Shown: piece after piece, positions 21,421 through 31,943 of the stretch | Layout: each line of letters opens with the position of its first letter | How positions within the stretch are numbered: position 1 is the first letter of the stretch | Assembly: GCF_947507565.1 (NCBI RefSeq) | Contig: NC_089180.1 | Span: forward strand, 3,286,001-3,350,000 | DNA: 64,000 nt | Source: Oscarella lobularis | Lineage: Eukaryota; Porifera; Homoscleromorpha; Homosclerophorida; Oscarellidae | Direction of reading: 5' to 3' | Translations under genes and position numbers: made by a program | The notes under the pieces: model-generated | What the model was told of the DNA's origin: nothing | The model's input: only the letters and a program-made list of their open reading frames with translations | The model's database searches: none

Positions 21421-21797
21421 CTACAATCTCGAACGCTGCTTCTCCAATTCATTCTCTTCCGCTGCCGACAATTTCTTTCGTCCTGAGAATTATACAAGAT
21501 TAATCACAAAAGTCACGTTTATGAATACGCTCACCTAGCTCTTTAGCGACGTATTCCTGTCCTTCGGTCTCTCGCAGTATCGTCACAATTTGATCGTAAG
21601 ACGTCGGTCCCTTCCGCGGCAAAATATCGCTGAGTAGCGCACATCTTTTTTAATTTCTACACGGCATCGAGCGAAGACGGGAATATTCCTTTTTGGTGAC
21701 GATTTTCTTGCAAAAGAGACGATTAACGAGTCGGGATCGAGATCTTGGACGAGATCGTCGAATTGATTTTTAGCGGATAATTCTTCAAAGCCTGCTG
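21421..21797 (-). pseudogene. CARD exon and short C-terminal exon
   Basis: Exon 21797-21535 encodes NQFDDLVQDLDPDSL and, after a shift, NRLFCKKIVTKKEYSRLRSM. After a TAA comes LLSDILPRKGPTSYDQIVTI and then LRETEGQEYVAKEL. These are the classic CARD landmarks (LLDILPxRGPxAFxxFxxxLRET). A GTGAGC donor and a TTCTCAG acceptor join it to a last exon, 21482-21421 (GRKKLSAAEENELEKQRSRL, stop). The reading frame is preserved across that junction, which supports the gene model. The shift and the stop inside the domain argue that it no longer works. Confidence 0.7.
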
Positions 21798-22194
21798 ACT
21801 AAATCTATTCTTCAAAGATTAAAAGGGAACCCTCGACCAAAAAGAAACGAAGACGTCGTCGGATTTGGATTTAGAGTGCGGAAGTGTGCACGTACGGCTT
21901 CAGAGAGAAAGAGTTATTCGAAATAAATGTTGCTTTTGCGTGCGCAAGAAGGAGACACCTAAAGAGAATTAATTAATTAAAAACGAACAACCGTAAAATG
22001 TAGAAAAATGTAAATGTCTAGCAACGTCATTTAGTTAATAAATCAATTAGTTGAATTCACTTGATTTTTGGTTAACGTGACGTTGCATGCTCCACGTAAA
22101 ACGTAAGAATATAGAAAAATAATATCTAGAGTACCTTTTACTCATACAGTTATTTAAACTTTGTTTTGATAAGTGCCCTGTTAACGCCCACCTC

Positions 22195-22375
22195 TTCAAA
22201 TCATTTTAAAAGCTTACCTACTGTTGGAGATAATTCCGTTTTTCTCCACGACTTGAGCATTTTCATCATGCGAGAGGCAACGCAACGCTGCGAGTGGAGT
22301 CGTGAATCTCTTCAAGATCATCTGAGTCAATGAGGAAAAGACCTATTTCTTCCCATTTCGATCCTTTGACAGCTG
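22195..22375 (-). pseudogene. Death-domain exon, frameshifted
   Basis: The minus strand reads AVKGSKWEEIGLFLIDSDDL and EEIHDSTRS and, after a shift, SRMMKMLKSWRKTELSPTVG. This fits the Death-domain pattern (W-x-x-[IL]-G ... DLxxI ... MLxxWxxx ... V..LLx). Both helix-rich halves are clear, but one indel near 22275 separates them. Confidence 0.65.
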
Positions 22376-25275
22376 CTCATGTTCTCATAAAATCTTGGGA
22401 AACCGATTCGTTGTCAGAGGGAAAAGAGTCTAAAGAGAGACTCCATGAAGCAATATTTTCCACATAGGGCATACTAGAATTGAAACTAGTCTCAACAGGA
22501 TTTGCTAAGGACACCATAGCCTAAATGAAAAGTAAACCAGAGAAAAGGAACCTTGCTATCTAATTACATGAGAATCTACTTCTTCAATGATCACCAAATC
22601 TGGAACACGAGAATCATTGCGTGATCAAAAGTTTTGTCATTGAGCTTCTGATCCACTTCGCCGTACAGGTAAATAGCCGGATCATCTTCGAGTCGTCGGA
22701 GATGAGGGCTGTCTAAATAGAACCAGTCTAGAATGACTCCAGGACTCCGGTCGTCGCACGCCGTCGCGACCATCGCTTTCAGCTCAACTAGGAACTCTTG
22801 TGCTATACTTTATGAGAAGCACTCTTCTTGCTTGTCCAGCGATTAATTAAACATTTCGTCGCGACGAAAACCTAGCATCGATTATTAATTAAGCAAACGT
22901 CTTCTCCACATTATTTTACACAGTTGCGTTTCATAAAATCCAATGTAGTTTAGTCGCCGCCTTTTCCTAACTCTTGGGCAGACCATGATTGTATTCTAAT
23001 AACTGAAAAAAATTATAGGTACTGTACTGCTGTGTAGAAAAATGCTTACATAATGTCAATGTGCTGTCATCTGAAAATAGCCTTGGATTGTAGTGAAGAA
23101 GTGGCGTATTAGTCAAATTGTATGCCTCCTCAATAGACCCCATCTTTCGCAGGCACAGTCCCAGAAGAGCAGACACTGCATTTACTCAGCAAAAATGTAT
23201 AGCGAAAAATTCCGATTTACTTGAAACAGTTGTAGAGCTTGGTGGCATTCCGTATTTTTTTACATAGATAATTTGTTCCTTAGTAGGACCACAGCTTTGT
23301 TCCACTTCTCCATCACCGCATAAACCTCCGAAAAATAGAAACAATATGCAGAAACAATAAAAAACCAAAAATTAAATTGAAAATTCAAAAAAAGTTCAAT
23401 TACCTTCATCGCTCATTAAAAGGCGTCGTCGCAATCAACAGAAACATTTTGTAAAACATCTTCATGCAAAGTTTGAACGACACGTTTTAAGAGTTTCATT
23501 AGTGACCTAACGATGTACGTAACGTCTTAGAGATAAGAAATTCTTTAAAAAAGAAACTTATTTTTTCAAGATATTGCTTCTCACTTGAAATGGGACACCT
23601 TCCCTTGACCGAGGACAAGCCGCGAGGATTTGCCTCATTTGAGTGGCAGCCTCGAAGAACTTACCAAGCAAATGCAGACTGTATCCGTACCTCGTATGAT
23701 CTAAAAAACAAACTAAAACTCAAAAAAAGATACTAATAATATACCTTCATTAATATACAATTAATAGAAAAAAAAGTCGTCAGCCGATAAACTGGCTTTA
23801 ACTTTATCCAATCCTTTCAACACTTCGTGGCGAAGTTCATATTGGCGTGTCCGTTCGCAGCAGTCAAAAGCCGCCATGCGTACTGATCGCTTTACGCTAA
23901 CCCTGTCGCAGAACTTGAGATACCTGTCATCTGTTCAGACAGTGACGATAAAAATGAGCAAAAGGCTTCATAAAATTCAAAAAGTTGCCTAAAGTAGTCA
24001 AGAGCCTTTTGATATTTGCTCTAATATAACATGCAGAAAGAAGGCAAACAAGTCCTATACAAAAAAGCGCCTACAAACAGCCAACAGGCTTTACAATGTC
24101 AACATTGTACCTGTAAGCACTACTGCAGGTTTAGAATGCGAAGTCAAAAACGAGACGAAAACTCTTAGAAGGTGCTGGTACCTTTCCAGTTTACCACTTT
24201 GAAAAAATGCGACTGCCATCTGATAAAACGCTATAGATACAATAACATGTCGAAATGATAGAAACCAAACAGTAGTGCTGCATTACTCGATCTTATCACA
24301 TCTCTACATCTCTTTATCCTAGCCATATTGCTAAATAGAGCATCAGCATCTTGACGTGTTGCATAATGCGCTGCAGCTACGACTAGATCTGGGGAAATTG
24401 CCAAAGTGAAAGCATTGAAAATTATAAGAGAACACTCGCCATCAGGCGTTGAAGCCAGTTCGTCCTCCGTATATTCTTCAATGCTTCTCTTTTCGAACGC
24501 TTTAAAGAAATGTTTCTTGCCTTCAATATGATCATCTTGGAAGGCAGCTACAGAGCTCAGCAACGTATAACCTAAACATCGCCTTGAGAATAAGAACGCC
24601 AGCGGAATTTTCAAAACCGAGAAACAATAACGCAAGATTTCACTTTTTCTCTTTTCGACACATTTGACATCTCGTTGACATTGGCAATTAGCATCAAAGA
24701 CAGCTCCTTCACAATTTCATATTTGCCAAATCCAAAGTTAAGCTCAAGAGCGTGACGAATGTGACGATTATCGCTAGGAAACAATCGCAGAGCTATTATA
24801 CTCTTCACTACCGAACAGTAATGGTGATATATTCTACTATGCTCACCGATGTACGGTAACTTGCAACTGCTCATCAAGCTTAGCATCACGTCTCCTACGG
24901 TTACGAGCACGTACTTCAACGCTTCTTTGTTATCTCTCAATCGTTCGGAAATGCTGCGGTGGACGAGATGGTGCAAGCTATACACTTCGCTTCCGTCGAA
25001 TTCGTCTCGCTTTAATAGTGTGTACTTTTTCAAGGCGCTTAGACTTTCGATGAGTCGCAGAGGACTCGAGTCGCAGTGAATTTTCGAAAGTGCGGCAGAA
25101 ATCACCTCTTGCGGAATTGACTTGGGAAGCATAACGGAGCAGCACGAAAGAACGGAATACGCAGACGGATAATTCTCTTCAATGTCTGATATATCTATTT
25201 CCCAAGTAAGGAAAGCGTGACGCCTAGTATTCAGTGTCTCAAGGGGCATTTCTGGAGTTTCGAGATTCATCGGCC

Positions 25276-26505
25276 TAGCCTCGCGTTGCCGGACCCTTCT
25301 CTCTGATTTCCCGTATAAACACGGGAGGGGACAAGGGCCTGGTACTTCTAAGGTGAGAAAGGTCACGTGGTACCCCCCCACCCCTTGATATCTTACCTGT
25401 GGTCGTCGCTGGCCCTCGCTGCTGAGATCACAGTATCTCAAAAATAAAAATTCTAATTCAAAGTTTAGTACGGCATGTTTGCCAAGAACTACTACGCAGT
25501 ATGCATGGAGCTATTCATTAAAAGAAAATTCTTGTCTATGAATGCATACCATCATACGCACTGCGTTTTCTACTGGGGTATTCTGAAGCACTTCTCAGGT
25601 GAGAGAGTATCATTGATAAAAACAGTGGCTTGTTCGCCGATTAGGGTTAGCCAGAATGTTCAGCAATTTTAGTAAAATTTTGCAACGTAAAAAAATTAAT
25701 TAGATTTGAGTAGGGTTAAAATTTTTGGCGCGTGGCCAGCGCGCGCAAAATGGACTCCTAAACCCTTTCCTAAGCACCACCCTAAAAGGTCATAAAGAGT
25801 TGACAATTTTGATTATTCAGGCATCTTACAGAATAGGCATTCCTTTAAGCAGGATTCTGAGAGCGTCTGTATCTCTATGACATTTATGCAGAAATAGCAG
25901 TAAGTCCCAAATTGTGTAATTTATTAACCTAATTATGGATGCTTGCCATATCACATACATGTACTTAACGTATTGTACCTGTTCTATCATAAGGGCATGC
26001 AAAGGACTGATCACGATGCAAGCGGAAGACTGCCCAAACAGCAGAGGGGCTAACTGATAGCAGAGAACCTTGCCGCTGCCGGTGGTCATCCTCACACCAA
26101 CGTCTACACCATCTGCTACGGCTCTGATGGCTTCAAGCTGTCCTGGCCTGAATGTTTCCAACTTGAAAACAGATTGGACTGCGCCCTTTCAGCGACAGAC
26201 AACGCAGTTTCGGCATGCAAAGAAGTCATGATTAGCGACGGGACGTTTGGCACCAATTAGCCGGTTAGAGGTGCGATGATGTCATTAGGTATTGTCCACT
26301 GGCATGCAGGCAAGCAGTGAAGGAATTACTTTACTTACGGAGGTGACATTTTAAATACGGAGGTGACATCGGCAGTATGTTATACGCCACATGACCGATT
26401 GCTGCCCCGAAAAGAGAGCTGATCACGTGAACTCAAGTACCAGGCCCTTCTCCTCCCCGGGTTTATCCGGGAGCAGAGGAGAAGGGCCTGGCGCACGCGA
26501 GGCTA
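25276..26505. mobile_element. hairpin element copy 5, both ends, carrying a RecQ exon
   Basis: The left end (25276) reads TAGCCTCGCGTTGCC followed by a hairpin with CCCGTATAAACACGGG at its tip. The right end (26430-26505) is its inverted relative (ACCAGGCCCTTCTCC ... GGAGAAGGGCCTGG ... GCGAGGCTA). Flanks differ (TCATCGGCC and GTCGCGATG), so no target duplication is visible. Inside, the minus strand holds the start of a RecQ-type helicase. The insertion, or the rearrangement that joined it, removed the 5' part of the receptor-like gene. Confidence 0.7.
25940..26161 (-). pseudogene. RecQ-family helicase, first exon only
   Basis: METFRPGQLEAIRAVADGVD is a Q-motif. MTTGSGKVLCYQLAPLLF is the Walker A region (GSGK, then VL where SV is usual), and ACIVISPLHALMIEQVQYVK is motif Ia. 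No DEAH box or later motif follows; the frame drifts into non-coding DNA after about 70 residues. It may be a first exon whose partners are lost. Its similarity to the fragments in the elements at 9387 and 26944 suggests a shared helicase ancestor carried by this element family. Confidence 0.7.
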
Positions 26506-27606
26506 GTCGCGATGCTCGTCGTCGGCTTAGGTCTTGTCGCGATGCTCGTCGTCGGCTACGGCCTTGTCACGATGCTCGTTGTCGTCTTCGGCGTCGTCGC
26601 GATGCTCGTCGTCGGCTTCGGCCTCGTCGCGATGCTCGTCGTCGGCTTCGGCCTCGTCGCGATTTTCGTTGTTGGTTTCGGCCTCGTCGCGATGCTTGTC
26701 GTCGGCTTCGGCCTCGTCGCGATGCTCGTCGTCGGCTTTGGCCTTGTCGCGATGCTCGTCGTCGGCTTCGGCCTCGTCAAGATGGTCGTCGGCTTCGGCC
26801 TCGTTGCGATGCTTGTCGCGATGCTTGTCGTCGGCATCAGCCCCGTCGCGATGCTCGTCGTCGGCTTCAGCCTCTTCGCGATGCTCGTCGTCGGCTTCAG
26901 TCTGGTCGCGAAGCCCGTCGCGATGCTTGTCGTCGGCTTTAGCTAGCCTCGCGTTGCCAGGCCCTTCTCCCTGATCTCCCGTATAAACACGTGAGGGGAG
27001 AAGTGCCTGGTACCACTGGTCTGCGTCATAGGTCACAAGGACAACCCTTTCGTGGGGGTGCGGTCCATCGTCTTCTAATGCAATTACACCTTTTCGCGCA
27101 CTAAGGTGAAAGGAGCGCGCCGGCAGTGGTCCCGATCTTGAAAACCATTATCGGTTTTGATCGGCTCTTGCCGGGACAAAAAGAAGACATTTTTGCCGTT
27201 ATGGATGGCGACGATGTCGTCGTACGCCTCCGCACTGACGGGGGAAAGCCAGTCTGCTTCCTGGTGCCTCCTCTGCTTCGCTAACCAACGTTCTGCACTA
27301 CCGTACAGTGAAGTTGCAGGCCAATGGAACGCGACGTGTGTAATTGCATTAGAAGACGATGGACCGCACCCACAAAAGGGTAGTCCAGGTCGTGACCTAT
27401 GACGCAGACCAGTGGTACCAGGCCCTTTTTCCCTCCCGTGTTTATACGGGAGATCAGGGAGAAGGGCCTGGCAACGCGAGGCTAGGCTTTAGCCTCGTCG
27501 CGATGCTTGCCGTCGGCTTCGGTCTTGTCGCGATGCTCGTCGCAATGCTCGTCGTCGGCTCCGGCCTTGTCGCGATGCTCGTCGTTGGCTTCGGCCTTGT
27601 CGCGAT
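26506..27606. repeat. 30-bp minisatellite, split by a transposon
   Basis: About 15 copies of a 30-bp unit (GATGCTCGTCGTCGGCTTCG then GCCTCGTCGC) fill 26506-26943, and about four more lie at 27494-27606. Between them sits the element at 26944-27484. The unit is a multiple of three, so long frames exist in every phase (for example MLVVGFGLVA on the plus strand). These are not taken as genes. The array is bordered by hairpin ends at 26505 and 27607. Confidence 0.9.
26944..27484 (+). mobile_element. complete hairpin element copy 6 with exact 9-bp target duplication
   Basis: It starts TAGCCTCGCGTTGCCAGG and ends CCTGGCAACGCGAGGCTA. The inverted ends run for about 150 bp, including the hairpin and the stretch TCTAATGCAATTACAC. 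The 9-bp GGCTTTAGC is found on both sides (26935-26943 and 27485-27493), inside the minisatellite, which fixes the ends to the base. The interior (27160-27290) encodes LPGQKEDIFAVMDGDD, VVVRLRTDGGKPVCFLVPPL and a stop: a RecQ Q-motif and Walker A region in which the TGSGKS loop has become TDGGKP. No transposase is present. Confidence 0.9.
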
Positions 27607-27667
27607 TAGCCTCGGTTCCAGACCCTCTCTCCCCCGGATGTTACCGATCCTCGGAGAGAGGGTCTGG
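27607..27667 (+). repeat. TAGCCTCG hairpin element end, copy 7
   Basis: Begins TAGCCTCGGTT, then a hairpin with arms CCAGACCCTCTCTCC and GGAGAGAGGGTCTGG around CCCGGATG. It follows the minisatellite directly. The inverted-repeat element starting 27 bp later may be its interior. Confidence 0.7.
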
Positions 27668-27693
27668 TACGGTCCCGCCAGAGCCCTAGATAA

Positions 27694-28268
27694 TCAGAGC
27701 TGCGACACGGTAATTAATCACGTGATTTCATAAACGCCATTTTGTATCCAACCTAGGACTCTCCGCAGTCAAGACTGCACGAGAAACGGTCTCGAGTTCC
27801 TTAGAGTTTTGCACTAGGGTGCTGCAGCTAAGCGCGAAAAAGGTTTAAGGTAGCTAAGTTGCCGCGAAACGCCGATCAGAGGTAGGCGACTCAATAAATG
27901 AATCGCGAAACTCCGGAAACGTAGACCGAAAGCCCGAAAGAGGTCTAATTCTAAGATTTACGAGCTCAAAGCATTGTATAGGTCGAAATTGGGGTAAGAA
28001 AAAAAATTTTTTACAGCGTTCGCATATTCCTATGGTAGTGGGGCGTGGTCTGTCTACACGAGAAAAAGCCCTGGACTGTACTTTTACGCCTCCATGAAGT
28101 GCAACGTCTTTTTCTGTTGCACTTTATATGTTTATTAGTTCTTGTAAGCAGTGACTGGGATGGACGCTATAGGTAGAGCCCCTTCACGTAGTGTGCATCT
28201 GGATACAAAATGGCGTTCAAAAACCCACGTGACCACCTAGCGTGCGTGAGTGTATCGCAGCTGTGATT
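27694..28268. mobile_element. non-autonomous inverted-repeat element
   Basis: Arms of about 70 bp at 27694-27760 and 28197-28268 are inverted copies (ATAATCAGAGCTGCGACACG against CGTGAGTGTATCGCAGCTGT; GCCATTTTGTATCCA against TGGATACAAAATGGC). Each has a CACGTGA motif, like the arms of the elements at 4262 and 8533. The interior has no coding frame. No target duplication was seen. Confidence 0.7.
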
Positions 28269-28297
28269 ATGTAAGCAGGACCAACTTTCACTGCGCA

Positions 28298-31181
28298 TGC
28301 TTGCTAGTAGTGTAGGGAAAAGATACGTCATCGCTAACTAATCTAATAAAATGGGGTCGGGCTAAGGAGGAGGGAAACGGGCTAAGAATCTAGTGTACTT
28401 CAACGTCAAAGCGAAAATAAAGTGACGTGAAAAGAGAAAATTGGGCATGACGTGTAGCTTCGATTGACGACTAACCCGTAACTCGACCATTAGGCCGTCT
28501 TTCCTTTTCTTCTCATCACGAGTGAACGTGAAATGCGACAAGGAGTTGTAAATGTGTACCGTATCTCTCGTACGGCCAAGAGGAAATCCTTCGATCAGCT
28601 CTTGGCGGTCAAATGTTGCCACATTTCTGACCTTTCTAGCTACGTGCGCGCATTACCTAACATGGATCAGTGTGTTTTTAGCCTTGGAAGCGTTACGCGA
28701 TCGCGCGAAGCCTCTGAATCCGCGTGTAAAGGCGACGTTATCGTATACCGTGGGCGTGACGCCAGAGAACGAGGGTATATCGATAACGTCGCCCTGTGTT
28801 TTACGCATTCTCGCCTTCGTCGATCGGAGTTCAATCGCTGCGCTGTCGTCTTCGATCGTACTAGCTGCTACGGCGTCCTCCATCCGTGTCCCGAGCGGCT
28901 TTTTCCCGTGATCGACGATCTGAGCGAAGGCGTAGCAGCCTTTGTGTGCAGAGGCCACAAAGAGAAAGTCGACTCGCTTGAAAGCGTCATCAGTCATCCT
29001 GCTTACCGGCCTCCTCCGAAGAGAACCGCTGCTGTTGAGCCTACCGTCAGTACCGTGCAGGTGAAGTATATCTCGACTGCATGGAAATTATTATTTATTA
29101 TTACTTCCGCGTGCAGGATTCGAGCCTCGAGAGGACGCGCCTAGCTGAAAGTAGGTCAAATTCGGTAGCCTTGCAGAGGGAGCTAGATCAGACGAAGCAG
29201 CGGCTTGCTTCCCTGGAAGAGGAGAACAGGAGACTGCGAGCACATGGTAATCAAGCACAAATTATCTTAATAAATACTAAACCCTCAAAATAACTTGGCA
29301 GACTTTCCGACGTTAGTCCGTTCTTTTCAAAAGGCCCTCTACCGTCACGACGTTTTAAATCATGGGCCTCGGCTGTATAGTAGTGATGAGATGAAGACCT
29401 TCTGCGAAGCCCATGCGCAAGAGTTGTTTGATCTCCTCGAAAAGGTCATATCGAGCGATTATTCGAGCACGTTTGATCATGACGGACGCGCTAAATTGCG
29501 GCGTCAACGTGTTGTGAGCGAACTCTATAGGCTGGCCTACCTAAACAATCAAGTACATTATTGATAATAATACTTCCGTATAATAATTAACCTGATACTG
29601 TACTGTAGCACATCACCACTTTTGTAAATGATTTCGGCCTTCACCTCTCTGTCTCCGGATGCTCGGACGCAGCATTGGAGTGTGGGCGCGCAGTTGGAGT
29701 TTGCGGACATCCTGAAACAGTGCGCAGATATAGCAAAGGCCTTACCAATTCCTTCATTGAGAAAGCCAAAAGCAATCTGGTCATTTTGGTCATCGACGAC
29801 TTCCACTCGGTTCACTCCATTGCGCGTCCTACCTCATCGAAGACATCGACGGCGATCCATATGGCCACATGCATCATTGACGTCCACGAGTCGATTCCAT
29901 TGCTTCCACTCCCTGGAACATCGCCACACTATCACCCTTCCGATGACGTCTGCAAAGGGGCCGTGAACATAGGGCGAGTATCGGACCATTTTACGGAGTT
30001 CTTGAATCGTCAGAATGGAAGGACGTGGTTTTCATTTCTTCCTCGGTAGTTTCAAGACTTAAATCTCTCTGACCTTCAACAGACGCTTCTTGATCTTAGG
30101 TAAAGTCTATAAAAATTAAATTTTACATAAATAATAATCTAATTAATTAAGGTGTTACTCAACGCCCAATCAAAGCGACCTTGACCTTCTTTCCACCACT
30201 AGACTAATAGATGAAATTGAGCAGGTAGGCATGACTGGTGTCCTTGCTTAGGTAACAAATGCTTCTAAAAGAATCTCAAATCCACAAGTGACTAAAGAAC
30301 TGTCATTACCAATGCCGAAATGCATCCATCTTTGAAACGGTTCAATTAATTGCTAAGATTAAATAAAAACTAATCACCTATTTTTAATTAAGGTATCTGG
30401 AACGCAATGCTCTCCCTTCTATAGGAGATTACCCTACGTTCTTCTTTCAAAAAAACTCATTGCTCAGGTATAGTCTCCTCTGAGGACTGCACAGCTTTCC
30501 CTTAAACCGAGATATGATCTGTAGGACGAAAATGACAAATTCGGATCGCTTCTTCCTGTTTTAGGCCCATTTCACATTTTCCTGAACGCCGTTGAAAATC
30601 TTTTTACGCTGTACCACCCTATCATTGAAGGTAAATTATAATATTAAAGTATACATAATGAGGTACGAATTATTTATTTAAAAATGTCCTAAGGTTTATA
30701 CAAACATCTGTTTGGGCGACGAAAAAACCTCCCAAAGAAGCCTTGCCCTCAAAGAATGAATACGATGCTGGCGGCGTTGATTGGCGGATGGCTCTTAGTT
30801 CGAGAGAAGATTCTAAACCTTTACGGCGTCTGCAAAGATCTGGAATACCTCATTCTACGATATCTGCTCGACGATATTGCGCCTCTTATCTTCTTCTTCT
30901 ATTCTGCGATTCACAGAGGAAGTCGGTTTCAGTTGTGGCAAGACTCAATGGCTCATCTTGCCATTATGTTTGTAATCCAGCAGAGGCATCACTATAATCA
31001 AGCAATGATTTCAACAATCAGTGCCTGCCTTCACTATGAAATCGCTATACCCCAGTGGCAGGCCATCTTCACCAGCTACCTCAACATTTTCAGCGAAAAG
31101 AAAGTAGAAGTTTTCCACTCTCTCCTACGAAGCCAATGTCCATCATGGTCGAAAGCAGAGCAAATTCGGAACACGTCATAA
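28298..31181 (+). pseudogene. multi-exon gene of uncharacterised family, copy 1 (nonsense mutation)
   Basis: Eight exons join in frame by GT-AG introns: 28533-29060, 29117-29246, 29302-29552, 29609-30099, 30152-30224, 30393-30467, 30525-30630 and 30694-31181. Exon 2 is a coiled coil (RELDQTKQRLASLEEENRRL). Exon 4 has LVILVIDDFHSVHSIARP, a possible acidic catalytic motif. Exon 7 has LLPVLGPFHIFLNAVENLF, and exon 8 IGGWLLVREKILNLYGVCKD and VFHSLLRSQC. The series of motifs resembles a large uncharacterised cnidarian/sponge family known to me only from memory, possibly transposon-derived. A TAG at 30047-30049 cuts exon 4; the paralogue has a sense codon there. An in-frame 21-bp deletion near 29738 also separates the copies. 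Confidence 0.65.
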
Positions 31182-31279
31182 ATGCAAGAAAGTTCAAAGC
31201 CGATTTCGCTCTGAATTTTCTGAGTTCTTCTACGCGAAAAGAAAATCGTCAAAACGATTTTCGTAAATCGCTTATAAGA

Positions 31280-31510
31280 AGCAATATGATACGAAAACGA
31301 GGGATTTCAAGTTCAAAGAAGGGGATCGCGTCTTGGTCGAAACGGTGATGGGACGACGCAGCAAGTTAGCCTGTCCATTCGAGGGTCCATATCGGCTGTG
31401 GTTTCCGTCAGGCCCGTGTGGCGACCGGGGGCCCCTCCCGAATCGTTTAACGTCGAAAGATGCAAAAGGCGGAGCCCATGAAGACGTGGCTGACATCCAT
31501 CTGACAGCTA
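31280..31510 (+). pseudogene. Ty3/gypsy integrase C-terminal fragment
   Basis: KQYDTKTRDFKFKEGDRVLV followed by GRRSKLACPFEGPYRLW matches the C-terminal chromatin/DNA-binding end of gypsy integrases (KxYD...FxxGDxVLV...KLaxxxxGPYxV). The frame continues to about 31500 without a further domain. No core integrase or LTR is attached. Confidence 0.7.
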
Positions 31511-31943
31511 GTACGCACGCAAAGCCTCTAGCTTGGACGTCGTTGACTGGAACAGCGGTGCTGGAATCACTTTCGGCATACTCAGAACTCAGCCTTCGTA
31601 AGAATAGAAAAGTCAGAAGATAAAACGCTTTTTAACAGTTTAATGGCTTTTAAGCATGTTGCCCGCTTCCGCAGGCATTTCTGTAGAGATGCCATCCAAT
31701 GCATAGCCGCACTAGAAGTCGACATGCAGGTTGGAGTCGGCCCTTATTCGGATAGCCCAAATAATTACAGTATTAATCTCCGAAGCAGTCACTGTAATCA
31801 CTGAGTGAAGGATTCCCTATTCACTTTCTTGTGTGACTTGTATTTCCTCACAGCATCCTCGGCTTCCAGACCTAGAGCTGGCGGTGAGTATTCATTTTCG
31901 TTTGTACACTGTAACCTTGCCTGACTTTCCCTCACCGTATGCG

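Larger units (their letters stand above)
21421..25275 (-). pseudogene. NLR-like receptor gene: NB-ARC tail, TPRs, Death, CARD; 5'-truncated
   Basis: Reading the minus strand, 25275-24650 encodes the C-terminal part of an NB-ARC/STAND unit (WEIDISDIEENYPSAYSVLS, SALKKYTLLKRDEFDG, VYSLHHLVHRSISERL). Exons with TPR-like helices follow: about 24560-24240, 23926-23775 (SVRMAAFDCCERTRQYELRH), 23690-23575 (YGYSLHLLGKFFEAATQMRQ) and 23176-22967 (ALLGLCLRKMGSIEEAYNL). A Death domain and a CARD follow (separate entries), ending at 21421. Such proteins sense danger signals in the cytosol and assemble signalling complexes through the death-fold domains. The N-terminal nucleotide-binding core is missing because a hairpin element begins at 25276. 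The frameshifts in Death and CARD also argue for a pseudogene. Confidence 0.7.

Noticed and set aside
25276-26505. A target-site duplication for the 25276-26505 element
   Set aside because: Flanks TCATCGGCC and GTCGCGATG do not match, so the two ends may come from different insertions or a deletion followed insertion.
26391-27036. Long overlapping frames on both strands, up to 183 codons, over the 30-bp array
   Set aside because: They arise because the unit is 30 bp and lacks stops in several phases; peptides such as MLVVGFGLVA are simple repeats.
26506-27606. CRISPR array
   Set aside because: Units are contiguous with no unique spacers, the setting is eukaryotic, and no cas genes are present. 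The same holds for the 45-bp and 54-bp arrays.
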